Shown: in pieces, positions 29,096-38,294 of the stretch
Position numbering within the stretch: position 1 is the stretch's first letter
How the letters are laid out: every line of letters starts with the position of its first letter
Source: Actinomyces sp. 432
GTDB lineage: Bacteria; Actinomycetota; Actinomycetes; Actinomycetales; Actinomycetaceae
Assembly: GCF_009930875.1 (NCBI RefSeq)
Contig: NZ_CP025249.1
Location: forward strand, 1,488,001 to 1,552,000
Length of the DNA stretch: 64,000 nucleotides
Reading direction: 5' to 3'
The notes under the pieces: generated by a model
Seen by the model: the letters and a program-made list of their open reading frames with translations, nothing else
The model's database searches: none
Told to the model about the DNA's origin: nothing
Translations under genes and position numbers: made by a program

Positions 29096-30505
29096 ATGAC
29101 TGATGCCAGTGCAGTTGACGGGACTAATACCGCTGAAGGCGGGCTCTATGACATGGTGGTCCTGGGCGGCGGCTCAGGAGGCTATGCCGCGGCGCTGCGC
29201 GGTGCCCAGCTGGGGCTGAGCGTGGCGCTGATCGAGGCGGACAAGGTGGGTGGCACATGCCTGCACCGCGGCTGCGTGCCCACCAAGGCACTTCTGCACT
29301 CGGCGGAGACTGCCGATGCGATCCGCGGGGCGGCCGCCGTAGGCGTGCGGGCCGCCTTCGAGGGCGTCGACATGCCTGCCGTCCAGGAGTACAAGAACAG
29401 CGTCGTCACTCGTATGTACAAGGGATTGCAGGGCCTGGTCTCCTCCCGCGGCATCGACCTGGTCAGCGGCTGGGGCCGTCTGGTGGCGGCCGACGCCGTG
29501 GAGGTGGCGGGCAGGCGCTACCGGGGGCGGAACGTGGTTCTCGCCTCCGGCTCCTACCCGAAGACCATCGGCCAGGAGATCTCAGGGCCGGTTATGACCT
29601 CCGAGCAGGCTCTGGAGCTTGACCACGTCCCCGCCTCCGCGGTGATTCTGGGCGGCGGAGTGATTGGCGTGGAGTTCGCCTCCGCCTGGGCGTCCATGGG
29701 AGCGCAGGTCACCATCATCGAGGCGCTGCCGCACCTGGTTCCCAATGAGGACGAGGCGATCTCCAAGCAGCTTGAGCGCGCCTTCCGCAAGCGGAAGATC
29801 GGCTTCCGTGTGGGCACACGCTTCGAGTCCGTCGAGCGCACGGGTGATGGCGTCAAGGTACGCACCGCCGACGGTGCTGTAATCGACGCCGAGGTGCTGC
29901 TGATCGCCGTCGGCCGCGGTCCGGCAACGGCGAATCTCGGATATGAGGAGGTTGGGGTCGCTATGGACCGCGGCTTCGTGCTCACTGACCCGTACGGCCG
30001 TACAAATGTCTCCGGGGTGTGGGCCGTGGGCGACATCGTGCCCGGCGTGCAGTTGGCGCATCGCGGCTTCGCCCAGGGCATCGCCGTCGCCGAGCGGATC
30101 GCCGGCATGGATCCCGAACCGGTGGACGATGTCAAGGTCCCCAAGGTGACCTTCTGCGAACCCGAGATCGCCTCCGTGGGGCTGTCCGAGGCCCGGGCCG
30201 CCGAGCTGCACGGCGCGCAGAACATCGTGACCAGTCAGTTCAACGTCGCCGGGAACGCCAAGTCCCAGATCCTGGGCACCCAGGGGTTCGTGAAGCTGGT
30301 GTCGTTGAAGGACGGGCCGATCCTTGGATTCCATGCCATTGGAGCGCGTATGGGCGAGCAGGTTGGCGAGGGGCAGCTGATTGTGTCCTGGGAGGCCGAC
30401 GCCAACGACGTCGCTTCGCTGGTGCACGCACACCCCACGCAGAACGAGACCATCGGCGAGGCTGCCATGGCTTTGGCCGGCAAACCGCTGCACAATCACG
30501 GCTGA
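29096..30505 (+). CDS. lpd: Dihydrolipoyl dehydrogenase (E3)
   Basis: A 469-residue FAD disulphide reductase that reoxidises lipoyl groups of 2-oxoacid dehydrogenases. It has the FAD-binding GGGSGGYAAALRGAQLG, the redox disulphide GGTCLHRGCVPTKAL, the NAD-binding GGGVIGVEFASAWASMG, the second FAD contact VSGVWAVGDI and the catalytic VHAHPTQNET histidine. An AAGGAG site precedes the ATG. An E2 gene follows after 118 bases; E1 genes are not in this window. Confidence 0.97.
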   Translation: MTDASAVDGTNTAEGGLYDMVVLGGGSGGYAAALRGAQLGLSVALIEADKVGGTCLHRGCVPTKALLHSAETADAIRGAAAVGVRAAFEGVDMPAVQEYKNSVVTRMYKGLQGLVSSRGIDLVSGWGRLVAADAVEVAGRRYRGRNVVLASGSYPKTIGQEISGPVMTSEQALELDHVPASAVILGGGVIGVEFASAWASMGAQVTIIEALPHLVPNEDEAISKQLERAFRKRKIGFRVGTRFESVERTGDGVKVRTADGAVIDAEVLLIAVGRGPATANLGYEEVGVAMDRGFVLTDPYGRTNVSGVWAVGDIVPGVQLAHRGFAQGIAVAERIAGMDPEPVDDVKVPKVTFCEPEIASVGLSEARAAELHGAQNIVTSQFNVAGNAKSQILGTQGFVKLVSLKDGPILGFHAIGARMGEQVGEGQLIVSWEADANDVASLVHAHPTQNETIGEAAMALAGKPLHNHG

Positions 30506-30623
30506 GGCTGTCGCGGCCACGAACCTGCAGAGGCGCCGAAGTCGGTCGCAGCACTCGGCCAATGCACTCAGCTATTGAAACCAGTCATCACACCTACCAA
30601 TCACAAGAGACGGAGATTCCATC

Positions 30624-31970
30624 ATGTCCGAGCCAGTAAAGATGCCCGCTCTGGGCGAGTCGGTCACCGAGGGGACTGTTTCCTCCTGGCTGAAGTCCGT
30701 GGGTGACACCGTTGAGGTCGGCGATCCGCTGCTTGAGGTCGCCACTGACAAGGTCGACACCGAGGTCCCCTCCCCGGTGGCCGGAACCCTGCTCGAGATC
30801 CGCGTTGCCGAGGACGAGACCGTCGAGGTCGGCACTGTGCTGGCGATTGTGGGCGAGGCCGCCGAGGTCGGCGGCGGAGCCGCGCCGGCGCCGCAGGAGT
30901 CCGCCCCAGAGCCCTCGGCTCCTGCGGCACCCGCGGCACCCGCAGCGCCCGCTGCCTCTCCACAGGCAGCCGCCGCGCCGGCGGAACCCGTTGCGGCGCC
31001 GCCGTCGGCCGCGTACGTCACGCCGATTGTGCGCAAGCTCGCCCGGGAGCGTGGCGTCGACCTCGCCGAGGTAACCGGTACCGGTGTGGGCGGGCGCATC
31101 CGCAAGCAGGATGTGGAGGCTGCGGCCGCAGCCAAGGCCGAGGCCGAGGCTGCCGCCCAGCAGGCAGCGGCGGCGCCCGCTGAGGCGGTGGCCCCTGACG
31201 CCCCGGCGGGCGCGACGCAGTCGCGCGGTGCGCAGGCCGCAACCGACAGCGAGCTGCGCGGCCACACCGAGAAGATGAGCCGGCTGCGTCGGATCATCGG
31301 CGAGCGCATGATGACTTCGCTGCAGACCTCCGCGCAGCTGACCACCGTCGTTGAAGTGGATGTGACCCGGATTGCCGCCCTGCGCGCGCGGGTGAAGGAC
31401 GAGTTCCTGGCTCGCAACGGCACCAAGCTCACCTACCTGCCGTTCTTCGTGGCTGCCGCCACGGAGGCGCTCAAGGCGCACCCGAAGATCAATGCCACGA
31501 TCGGGGACAACCAGGTGACCTACCACGATGTGGAGCACATCGGCATCGCGGTGGACACGCCCCGGGGCCTGTACGTGCCGGTGGTGAAGAATGCCGGCGA
31601 CCTGAACATCCCGGGCCTGGCCAAGCGCATCAATAACCTGGCGGCCCGCACGCGAGACAACAAGGTCGATCCGGGTGAGCTGTCCGGCGCGACCTTCACG
31701 GTGACCAACACCGGTTCCGGCGGCGCCCTGTTCGACACCCCGATTATCAACCTGCCCGAGGTGGCCATCCTCGGACTCGGCGCGATCACCCGCCAGCCGC
31801 GCGTGGTCAAGGACGGCGATGGCAACGAGGTGATCGCGGTGCGCTCGGTGTGCTACCTGTCGCTGTCCTACGACCACCGCCTGGTTGACGGAGCGGATGC
31901 CTCCCGGTACCTCATGACCGTCAAGAAGCGCCTGGAAGAGGGTGACTTCTCCAGCGAGCTGGGCTTGTAA
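30624..31970 (+). CDS. sucB: Dihydrolipoamide acyltransferase (E2) with one lipoyl domain
   Basis: A 448-residue E2 subunit. The lipoyl domain (about 1-78) carries the lipoylated lysine in [18 protein letters not shown] Pro/Ala linker (about 90-125) is followed by a subunit-binding domain ([20 protein letters not shown] with [12 protein letters not shown]), a second Ala-rich linker and the catalytic domain ending [18 protein letters not shown], whose His is the active-site base. Whether it serves pyruvate or 2-oxoglutarate dehydrogenase cannot be decided from sequence; the symbol follows actinobacterial usage. LipB and LipA, which would lipoylate it, are 3.6-5 kb downstream. Confidence 0.9.
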   Translation: MSEPVKMPALGESVTEGTVSSWLKSVGDTVEVGDPLLEVATDKVDTEVPSPVAGTLLEIRVAEDETVEVGTVLAIVGEAAEVGGGAAPAPQESAPEPSAPAAPAAPAAPAASPQAAAAPAEPVAAPPSAAYVTPIVRKLARERGVDLAEVTGTGVGGRIRKQDVEAAAAAKAEAEAAAQQAAAAPAEAVAPDAPAGATQSRGAQAATDSELRGHTEKMSRLRRIIGERMMTSLQTSAQLTTVVEVDVTRIAALRARVKDEFLARNGTKLTYLPFFVAAATEALKAHPKINATIGDNQVTYHDVEHIGIAVDTPRGLYVPVVKNAGDLNIPGLAKRINNLAARTRDNKVDPGELSGATFTVTNTGSGGALFDTPIINLPEVAILGLGAITRQPRVVKDGDGNEVIAVRSVCYLSLSYDHRLVDGADASRYLMTVKKRLEEGDFSSELGL

Positions 31971-32007
31971 CACGTCAGCCGCATACGTCGGCACCTGCTG
32001 AGACAAG

Positions 32008-32042
32008 GGTGGGGCCCGCACGCAGCGCGTGCGGGCCCCACC
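32008..32042 (+). terminator. sucB terminator hairpin
   Basis: A 16-bp perfect stem, GGTGGGGCCCGCACGC (32008-32023) with its complement (32027-32042), 3-base loop AGC, 38 bases after the sucB stop. Very stable, no T-run. Confidence 0.75.
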
Positions 32043-32167
32043 GCTGTGATTCGAGGGTTGTCGGCGTGAACGTGGTGCCTTGGGGCGGCGTGTCGGGGCC
32101 TACTGGCCGGCTTGCTCGGCGCGACGCTTGTGTGGGTGGTGGTCCTGCACGACCCTGGGCGGCACTG

Positions 32168-32228
32168 CACGACCTTGGTGCGTGTTCCACGACCCCGGGG
32201 TGGTCGTGGAACACGCACCAAGGTCGTG
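32168..32228. repeat. 27-bp perfect inverted repeat with flanking partial copies
   Basis: The left arm 32168-32194 (starting CACGACCTTGGTGCGTGTTC) and right arm 32202-32228 are exact complements around a 7-base loop. Further partial copies of CACGACCxTGG lie at about 32148-32160 and of CAAGGTCGTGGAACG at about 32239-32253. It is much longer than a terminator needs and lies about 200 bases past the sucB stop, so I read it as a dispersed palindromic element. Family membership cannot be tested here. Confidence 0.7.
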
Positions 32229-32529
32229 GAACGTGGCCCAAGGTCGTGGAACGCACAGGGGCGGGTCAGCGGTTCGGGGGCTGGCACAGCGCGCTCCTCG
32301 CGCACGGCCCCAGCACGAGCCGATGACCCGGGTTGGTCACGGACCACCACCAGGAGGTTCCAGCCCCCAGCGGGGCGCTGGGGCCGTCACGAGTCGCCGA
32401 ACACGTTCTGCCGACGCCGCTAGCTTGCCCAGCTGCTACAAGATCCCGGCAATGCTGGGCACCCCTGCGTCCCAGAACCGTAGATGCAACACGGGCGAGA
32501 ACCCGCAGGCACAAGCTAAGCAACTTTGA

Positions 32530-32559
32530 TTGACAACCGGGCGTCTGTCAACGTAGGTT
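32530..32559 (+). promoter_or_regulatory. Promoter with built-in operator for the HTH/Clp-N pair
   Basis: TTGACA (32530-32535) matches a -35 box and forms an exact inverted repeat with TGTCAA (32546-32551). A TAGGTT -10-like box follows at 32554-32559 with an 18-base spacer. The predicted start of transcription falls at about 32566, the ATG itself, so the mRNA may be leaderless. A repressor on the TTGACA-N10-TGTCAA site would block RNA polymerase; autoregulation by the HTH protein is the simplest idea. Confidence 0.55.
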
Positions 32560-32565
32560 GCTCAC

Positions 32566-32832
32566 ATGGGTTCAGCAATGACACCATCGCCCGACCAAGT
32601 GGCCGCGGCAGCAGCCGATACGACCAAGCCGGTTACGGGTTTACGCGCCGTGGCCGCCTTGCGCAGGCTCACCGAGACTCTGGAGCTCGCACAGGTTGAG
32701 GCTGCTCTGCGCGCCGGCATGAGCTGGACGGAAATCGCAAGCAACCTCGGCGTCACCCGCCAGGCCGTCCACAAGAAGTACGCAAAGCGAGTCGCACCCG
32801 GGCTGGCACCCATCAGGAGGAGCAACCGATGA
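32566..32832 (+). CDS. Small helix-turn-helix protein
   Basis: An 88-residue protein. An N-terminal helix (about 20-48, LRAVAALRRLTETLELAQVEAAL) is followed by a clear HTH at about 51-72: MSWTEIASNLGVTRQAVHKKY. It resembles the short HTH partners found beside Clp-N proteins in actinobacteria. Its stop overlaps the next gene (ATGA), so the two are coupled. No strong ribosome site is seen, in line with a possible leaderless start. Probable role: repressor of its own operon through the TTGACA/TGTCAA site. Confidence 0.8.
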   Translation: MGSAMTPSPDQVAAAAADTTKPVTGLRAVAALRRLTETLELAQVEAALRAGMSWTEIASNLGVTRQAVHKKYAKRVAPGLAPIRRSNR

Positions 32833-33806
32833 CGAAACCGCGGCCTACCCATCTGTGGTCCTGGATTAGTTGCGCCCGCCATGAGGCCGGGCGTTTACAA
32901 CACCCTGAGATCGACATCGACCACCTGCTGCTGGGGCTGCTAGCCCAGGGCGGTGAGGCGGCAGCGCTGCTCGGCGCACACGGAGTCACCCTGGCGAACG
33001 CCCGACGCGCCATGCACGAAGTTGCCGCGGCGGACCTGGCTGCCCTCGGCATAGACGCAGCCGCTATACCGGCTTCGCTGCAGTCACCGGGCCAAGAGGC
33101 GCAGAGGCTGGCTGACAGTGGCGATATTCCCCTGTCCGGACAAGCTCAGCAGTTCGCCCATGATCGTCGCAATGATTTCAGTACTTCCCTGTCCGCCCTG
33201 AAGTGCCTTCTGGGTCTGGACGGCGGAGCGCCGATGCGCATACTCGCTCACCTCGACGTGAATACTGAGCGGCTGCGCGCCGATCTGGACACGCACGAGG
33301 AGGTCACCTGTGGCACTCCCGGCGTCGCGAAAGTCGACCACGACCTGTTGCCGGAGACGCCGTCCGCAGCCCTGCGCCTGAGCCGATTCATCTCTGCGCC
33401 ACCGGAGCAGGTGCATGCGGTGCTGGCCGATCCGGGGATGCTCACCGGATGGGCCGTATTGCCAGCAGAGGTGTGCGAACGGTATCCGGATGGGATAGTC
33501 AGTCAGCACCGCTCGCGCAACCGGCGCCGCCAACTGAATTTGCGCTGGAGACACTTAGAACTAGGCACCGACACGGTGTGCTGGGTGAAGACCATCCTCA
33601 CCGGACCGTATGACGGCCAGACCCACTCCTATGACGGCTTTGTCCTGCGACCGGCACCCGGCGGCTGCGAGCTGACCTTCACGCGCGCATACCGGGTCTG
33701 GCGCCTGTCCGGTCGCCTACTGCACCCGGCGATCCGGCGGCTGACACGCATAGGCATGGTGAACACCTTGGGCGCCATCGCCAGGACGGTCGCCGGCTCT
33801 CGATGA
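32829..33806 (+). CDS. Clp amino-terminal domain protein fused to an SRPBCC-like domain
   Basis: A 325-residue protein. The first half has two Clp-N type repeats: about residues 1-65 (WSWISCARHEAG, IDIDHLLLGLLAQGGEAAALL) and about 90-150 (FSTSLSALKCLLGLDGGAPMRIL). The second half (about 182-320) begins LRLSRFISAPPEQVHAVLADP, typical of an SRPBCC/polyketide-cyclase lipid-binding fold. There is no AAA+ domain or Walker motif, so it is not a Clp ATPase. Clp-N domains recognise substrates or adaptors; the SRPBCC domain could bind a small hydrophobic ligand. With the HTH protein it may form a sensor-regulator pair. Confidence 0.75.
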   Translation: MTKPRPTHLWSWISCARHEAGRLQHPEIDIDHLLLGLLAQGGEAAALLGAHGVTLANARRAMHEVAAADLAALGIDAAAIPASLQSPGQEAQRLADSGDIPLSGQAQQFAHDRRNDFSTSLSALKCLLGLDGGAPMRILAHLDVNTERLRADLDTHEEVTCGTPGVAKVDHDLLPETPSAALRLSRFISAPPEQVHAVLADPGMLTGWAVLPAEVCERYPDGIVSQHRSRNRRRQLNLRWRHLELGTDTVCWVKTILTGPYDGQTHSYDGFVLRPAPGGCELTFTRAYRVWRLSGRLLHPAIRRLTRIGMVNTLGAIARTVAGSR

Positions 33807-33872
33807 AGCTCGGCCGAATCCGTGCCCGCGTCCCCTGGACAATTGGCTACCGCGGTGGCTGGCGGTTGTCGC

Positions 33873-33890
33873 GCTGGCACGCGTGCCAGC
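33873..33890 (+). terminator. Palindromic hairpin after the Clp-N gene
   Basis: Perfect 18-bp palindrome GCTGGCACGCGTGCCAGC followed by CGGCCCTTTAG, between two convergent genes, 66 bases after the Clp-N stop. Likely terminator. Confidence 0.55.
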
Positions 33891-33940
33891 CGGCCCTTTA
33901 GAGTGCCCAGCTTCTGGACGCGGGCATAGACGTTGGTGCA

Positions 33941-35401
33941 CTAGGCAGCGCGCACCTCGGCTACCCGCCACGGCCCGGGCACGAGTACCAGTACCACGGC
34001 GCGCGCCGCCTGCGCCGGCACGGTACGCACCGCGCCGTCCGCGGTCATCCGCGTCGACGGCGATTGGGACTGGCGGATCTGCACCGCCCTGGCACCGTCC
34101 CAGGTGAGCGCGCAGTCGGCAGGCAGTTCTACCTCCACCACGCTGAGCACAGAGGTGTCCAGGTCCGCGACGCTCTCCCCCGCAGCCGCTAGTGCCTCCA
34201 GCGTTGCGGTATCGGCCTCCGCAGCGGGCGAGCCGGGCACAGTCGTCTCCGCCAGCGCTGCGGGATCGGCCGCATTCAACGCAGCATCGCGCCGTGCCGT
34301 GAGGTTTACCACCACGTCGGTCAGGGACTCATCCCCGGTCTGCGCCGACTGCTCCGACTGCACCGGCTGCGCGGACGCGCTGGCCTGCACGTCAGAAGGC
34401 GGTACTACGTGTGCGGCCGGTCCCACGCCTAAGAGCCCTGCCGCCGCAATAGCGCCCAACAGCCCGACGAGGCAGGCTCCAGCCAGTCGCGCCACTGCGG
34501 CAACGCGACTGCGGCGGCGCGGGCGCAGCCGCCGCGAGGCGACGACGCGGGTGGGCCTGGCTGCCGCCGCGCGCAAGGCACCCGCGGCCAGGCGGGCGCC
34601 ATCGGGCAGGACCAGGCGCCCTGGCCTGGCGATCTCGTGGGCGCGAGCCGCCAGGGCACGGGCGCTGGGACGCGATTGCGGGTCGGGGTCCAGCGCGTCG
34701 GCGAGGATCCGCGCCAAGCGTGTCTGCAGGGCAGCGGAGCCGGATGAGCACTCCCGCAGCAGGGCTGCAAGGGCATATACGTCGGATGCTGGCGTCGCCG
34801 GCCCGCCGCTGCGTCGCTCAGGGGCCGCGCAGCCGTCGGTCCCAGTTTCCAGCACGCCGCCGAACAGGTCCACCAGCACCAGCCCGCCCTCGGTGGTGAC
34901 CATGATGTTCGCCGGCGAGACGTCCCCGTGCGCCACACCGTGAGCGTGCAAGTGGGCCAGGGCACTGCCGACGTCGTCCAGGACCCGGGCGGCCTCGGCG
35001 CGGGTCAGTCCGCCGCGCGCCCCGAGGACCACGGCAAGGTCTGCGCCGGTGACCAGGTCTACCGTGACGGCTGCGCGGTCTCCGGGAAGAAAGATGACGT
35101 CGCGCACGGGAGCGATGCCGGGGTGGACCAGCGTGCGCATCTCATTAAGACGGCGCAGTGTGCGCGCACCGCCGGCGTCATCGGGCAGGTCGAGCAGGTG
35201 TATGACCACGTCGCGCCCGTCGGCGTCCAGGCCCCGGCGCGGTGCGCGGCGCCCCGGCGTGTCAGAACCCATGGGTGCCCCGACCGCGAGTCCCGCGCCG
35301 GTGAGGGCGTCCAGGAGCTCAGGGGGTAGCGCGTGGGCGGCGTCGCCCCGGTGCTCCGGCCGGCGGCGGCCGCGGTGTTGTCTGGTTCCCATGACCACCA
35401 T
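33941..35401 (-). CDS. Membrane-anchored protein-kinase-like protein, probable pseudokinase
   Basis: A 486-residue protein with a Ser/Thr-kinase-like cytosolic part (about 20-270), a basic stretch, one membrane helix (about 304-326, LAGACLVGLLGAIAAAGLLGV) and an extracellular domain of about 160 residues. Kinase landmarks are altered: the glycine loop is absent, the strand that should carry the ATP lysine reads DVVIHLLDL, the catalytic loop is HGDVSPANIMV (HGD for HRD) and DFG is replaced by VDLFGG. The catalytic-loop Asp and Asn remain. It may sense or scaffold and not phosphorylate. Start 35401 or the in-frame ATG at 35392; neither has a strong ribosome site. Confidence 0.75.
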   Translation of the reverse strand: MVVMGTRQHRGRRRPEHRGDAAHALPPELLDALTGAGLAVGAPMGSDTPGRRAPRRGLDADGRDVVIHLLDLPDDAGGARTLRRLNEMRTLVHPGIAPVRDVIFLPGDRAAVTVDLVTGADLAVVLGARGGLTRAEAARVLDDVGSALAHLHAHGVAHGDVSPANIMVTTEGGLVLVDLFGGVLETGTDGCAAPERRSGGPATPASDVYALAALLRECSSGSAALQTRLARILADALDPDPQSRPSARALAARAHEIARPGRLVLPDGARLAAGALRAAAARPTRVVASRRLRPRRRSRVAAVARLAGACLVGLLGAIAAAGLLGVGPAAHVVPPSDVQASASAQPVQSEQSAQTGDESLTDVVVNLTARRDAALNAADPAALAETTVPGSPAAEADTATLEALAAAGESVADLDTSVLSVVEVELPADCALTWDGARAVQIRQSQSPSTRMTADGAVRTVPAQAARAVVLVLVPGPWRVAEVRAA

Positions 35402-35575
35402 GGTCCCCGGCTGTCCCGGCCACGGCCAGAGGCAATTGCCGACCTGTGGATAACCCGTCACATCTTCCCTTCCCGGTCGTGGCCGGAAAGGCCGTTTTAC
35501 GCGGCTAGGCCCCGTCGGCGGCTCGGTCGGCTGTGGGCCTGTCCCGCCCGGGAGGGAGTCGTCTAGGCTGCCGCC

Positions 35576-36268
35576 GTGCAGCAACTGGAGCGAGTCGACG
35601 TCGGCCTGGGGTCCAGGCTGGTGCCCTTCTCGGAAGGACTGGCTCTTCAGCGGCAGGTCCACGCCGCGGTAGCCGCTGGCAGGCCCGGCACGGTTCTGCT
35701 GCTGGAGCATGAGAGCGTGTACACGGTGGGGCGCAGAACCCACTCATGGGAGCGGCCCGAAGGCCCGCTGGTGGGTCCGGAGCAGGTGCCCGTAGTAGAC
35801 GTTGACCGGGGAGGCAAGACCACGTGGCACGGTCCGGGGCAGCTCACGGCGTATCCGATTATTCGCCTCGCGCCGCCGATCGACGTCATCAAGTACGTGC
35901 GTGCGCTGGAAGCGGCGGTGATGGAGGTCTGTTCGGGTCTCGGTGTGAGCACCGTGCGTGTCAAGGGCCGCTCGGGAGTGTGGGTTCCGGCCGGCCTGAG
36001 GCACGACGGCACCCGCGCGCCGGAGCGCAAGATCTGCGCCCTGGGGGTCCGGGTGGCCCGGGGCACGACCATGCACGGTATTGGCCTGAATGTCGCCCCC
36101 GATCTGGCCGCCTTTGACCTGGACCGTATTATTCCCTGCGGGATTACCGATGCCGGGGTTACCTCACTGGCCGCGGAGCTCGGCACCCGCTACGACTCCC
36201 TCCAGCTAGCCGGCCCGCTTATGTCCGCGCTGAGCAAACACCTGGCCCCGCTAATGGCCGACGCCTAG
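35576..36268 (+). CDS. lipB: Lipoyl(octanoyl) transferase LipB
   Basis: A 230-residue enzyme that transfers octanoyl from ACP to lipoyl-domain lysines. Motifs are [54 protein letters not shown] with the catalytic lysine, and [11 protein letters not shown] containing the conserved cysteine. The start is a GTG at 35576, after a clear gap from the divergent kinase-like gene. It lies about 110 bases before lipA, its pathway partner. Confidence 0.95.
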   Translation: MQQLERVDVGLGSRLVPFSEGLALQRQVHAAVAAGRPGTVLLLEHESVYTVGRRTHSWERPEGPLVGPEQVPVVDVDRGGKTTWHGPGQLTAYPIIRLAPPIDVIKYVRALEAAVMEVCSGLGVSTVRVKGRSGVWVPAGLRHDGTRAPERKICALGVRVARGTTMHGIGLNVAPDLAAFDLDRIIPCGITDAGVTSLAAELGTRYDSLQLAGPLMSALSKHLAPLMADA

Positions 36269-36376
36269 CACCGTTATCGGCGACACCCGGGCGACATCGT
36301 GGGCCCTCGGTCCCACTTCTCGCGGCAGCGGGCGTAAGCTGAGCAAACCATAGTCCTACGTTCCAGAGGAGTGCCA

Positions 36377-37396
36377 GTGCCCGACGCCGTCGCACCCGAA
36401 GGCCGCCGCCTGCTGCGCGTGGAGGCGCGCAACGCCCAGACACCGATCGAGCACAAGCCGAAGTGGCTGCGCACCCGCGCCGAGGTCACCGAGACCTACC
36501 AGGACGTGCGCAACCTGGTGCGCAGCAATGACTTGCATACCGTCTGCGCCGAGGCGAACTGCCCCAACGTCTACGAGTGCTGGAACGATCGCGAGGCCTC
36601 CTTCCTGGTTGCGGGCAGCATGTGCACGCGCCGCTGCGACTTCTGCAACATTGCCACCGGACGCCCCACGGAGTATGACCCCGGCGAGCCGGAGCGAGTA
36701 GCCAAGTCAATCGCCGAGATGCGGCTGCGCTATGCCACCGTGACTGGCGTGTGCCGCGATGACCTGCCCGACGGCGGTGCCTGGCTCTACGCCGAGACGG
36801 CCCGGCAGGTGCACGCACGCGTCCCGGGCTGCGGGATCGAGCTGCTGGTGCCGGACTTCCGGGGCCGCCAGGATGCCCTGCAGGAGGTCTTCAGCTCCCG
36901 CCCCGAGGTGTTCGCCCACAACCTGGAGACGGTACCGCGCATCTTCAGGCAGATCCGCCCGGCATTCTCCTATGAGGGCAGCCTGGACGTGCTGGCACGC
37001 GCGTCACGGGCGGGGCTGCTGACCAAGTCGAACTTGATTCTGGGAATGGGTGAGACCCGTGCCGAGATCGAGCAGGCGATTGCGGACCTCGTGGATGTGG
37101 GCGTCAACATCCTGACGATCACCCAGTACATGCGGCCGTCCAAGCTGCATCACCCGATCGACCGCTGGGTCAAGCCGCAGGAGTTCGTAGAGCTGGCGGC
37201 CCTGGCGGAGCAGATGGGGATCAGCGCGGCCATGAGTGGCCCGATGGTGCGCTCCTCCTACCGCTCCGGCATGCTGTGGGCGCGGGCCATGCAGGCCACG
37301 GGCCGGCCGATCCCGGACAACATGCGCGACCTGGCCGAGCCCGGCACCGCCCGTCAGGAGGCCTCCTCCCTGCTCGCCGGGCGCCAGGCCTCCTGA
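36377..37396 (+). CDS. lipA: Lipoyl synthase
   Basis: A 339-residue radical-SAM enzyme that inserts two sulphurs into octanoyl groups. Both clusters are visible: the auxiliary cluster [12 protein letters not shown] and the radical-SAM cluster CTRRCDFC, plus the terminal RSSYRSGM segment that supplies a serine ligand. Two in-frame GTG codons compete (36371 and 36377); I prefer 36377, which places AGAGGAG at a normal distance. One oddity is a cysteine in [11 protein letters not shown] where most family members have a small or acidic residue. Acts after LipB on the E2 at 30624 and on other lipoyl proteins. Confidence 0.95.
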   Translation: MPDAVAPEGRRLLRVEARNAQTPIEHKPKWLRTRAEVTETYQDVRNLVRSNDLHTVCAEANCPNVYECWNDREASFLVAGSMCTRRCDFCNIATGRPTEYDPGEPERVAKSIAEMRLRYATVTGVCRDDLPDGGAWLYAETARQVHARVPGCGIELLVPDFRGRQDALQEVFSSRPEVFAHNLETVPRIFRQIRPAFSYEGSLDVLARASRAGLLTKSNLILGMGETRAEIEQAIADLVDVGVNILTITQYMRPSKLHHPIDRWVKPQEFVELAALAEQMGISAAMSGPMVRSSYRSGMLWARAMQATGRPIPDNMRDLAEPGTARQEASSLLAGRQAS

Positions 37397-37426
37397 CGGC
37401 CGCCGTCGTCAGCTAGAGTTGTAGGC

Positions 37427-38149
37427 GTGAGCACAGCCCAAAGCGCCCAGCCGAAGAAGAAGCGGCGCCTCGCACAGGTAGCCCAGAACCTCAAAGACTC
37501 CTATACGATCTCGCGGCGCAGTTACCCGTGGATCGGGTGGGCGCTTCTCGGCATCGCGGTGGCCCTACTGGTGCTTGCCGGGGTGCTGGCCGCCGTTACC
37601 AGCCAGGCGCTGTGGTACTGGCTGCTGATGGCCGTGGTGTTCGCGCTCATGGCGGACATGGTCGTGCTCAGCCTGGCGACGCGCCGCGCCTCCTACATGC
37701 AGATCGAGGGGCGCCCCGGAGCCGTCAAGGCAGTGCTAGACCAGGCCGGCCGCGGCTGGTACGTGGAGGAGCAGCCGGTCGCCTTCAGCCCCAAGGGGCA
37801 GGACCTTGTGTGGCGGCTGGTGGGCCGCCCGGGCGTGGTGCTTGTGGCAGAGGGCTCCCCCGGCCGCACCCAGCACCTGATTGAGGAAGAGAAGAAGACC
37901 CTGCGGCGCATCCTGTCCACCGTGCCGGTGCACGTCATCTCCGTCGGCACCGCGGAGGGGCAGGTCAGGCTCATCCACTTGGAGCGCACTCTGCGGCGGC
38001 TGCCCACCAAGCCCACCAAGCTGACCAACACCGAGATCGACCGCGTGGCAAAGCGCCTGTCCTCCCTGTCCTCTAAGGGCCTGCCGATCCCGAAGTACCT
38101 GGACCCCAACAACATCCGCCCCGACCGCCGGGCGATCCGGGGCCGCTGA
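37427..38149 (+). CDS. DUF4191 family membrane protein
   Basis: A 240-residue protein with two adjacent membrane helices (about 38-60 and 64-86: WIGWALLGIAVALLVLAGVLA and ALWYWLLMAVVFALMADMVVL), a basic N-terminus and a soluble C-terminal domain (GWYVEEQPVAFSPKGQDLVWR, GVVLVAEGSPGR). This matches the actinobacterial DUF4191 family, which commonly lies between lipA and glnA as here. Function unknown. Start GTG at 37427, 30 bases after lipA, probably the same transcript. Confidence 0.87.
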   Translation: MSTAQSAQPKKKRRLAQVAQNLKDSYTISRRSYPWIGWALLGIAVALLVLAGVLAAVTSQALWYWLLMAVVFALMADMVVLSLATRRASYMQIEGRPGAVKAVLDQAGRGWYVEEQPVAFSPKGQDLVWRLVGRPGVVLVAEGSPGRTQHLIEEEKKTLRRILSTVPVHVISVGTAEGQVRLIHLERTLRRLPTKPTKLTNTEIDRVAKRLSSLSSKGLPIPKYLDPNNIRPDRRAIRGR

Positions 38150-38294
38150 CTCCCCCGCCGCCCGCACGCAACCCCATCCGCGCAGCGGCGAAACACCGCG
38201 GACACATTCGCGCCACCTTCGCGACACTACGCCGCCCTAGTCTGCCTGCACCCGCGGCGTGCTCACCAGACTCATACCCCGTTGGAGGAACTAC

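Larger units (their letters stand above)
31971..32565. other. Long non-coding stretch after sucB (595 bases)
   Basis: No gene is credible here: open frames on both strands are unsupported. Contents are the sucB terminator (32008-32042), a cluster of short repeats with a long inverted repeat (32168-32228), nothing recognisable at about 32240-32520, and the promoter of the HTH gene. Confidence 0.6.

Noticed and set aside
32080-32529. Plus-strand 149-codon frame in the sucB-HTH gap
   Set aside because: It is built from the inverted repeat and low-complexity sequence, with no ribosome site.
32829-33806. ClpC/ClpB chaperone
   Set aside because: Only the N-terminal repeats are present; no Walker motifs or AAA+ domain.
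36377-37396. LipA defect because of the cysteine in GVCRDDL
   Set aside because: Both iron-sulphur clusters and the serine ligand segment are intact; the substitution alone does not indicate loss of function.
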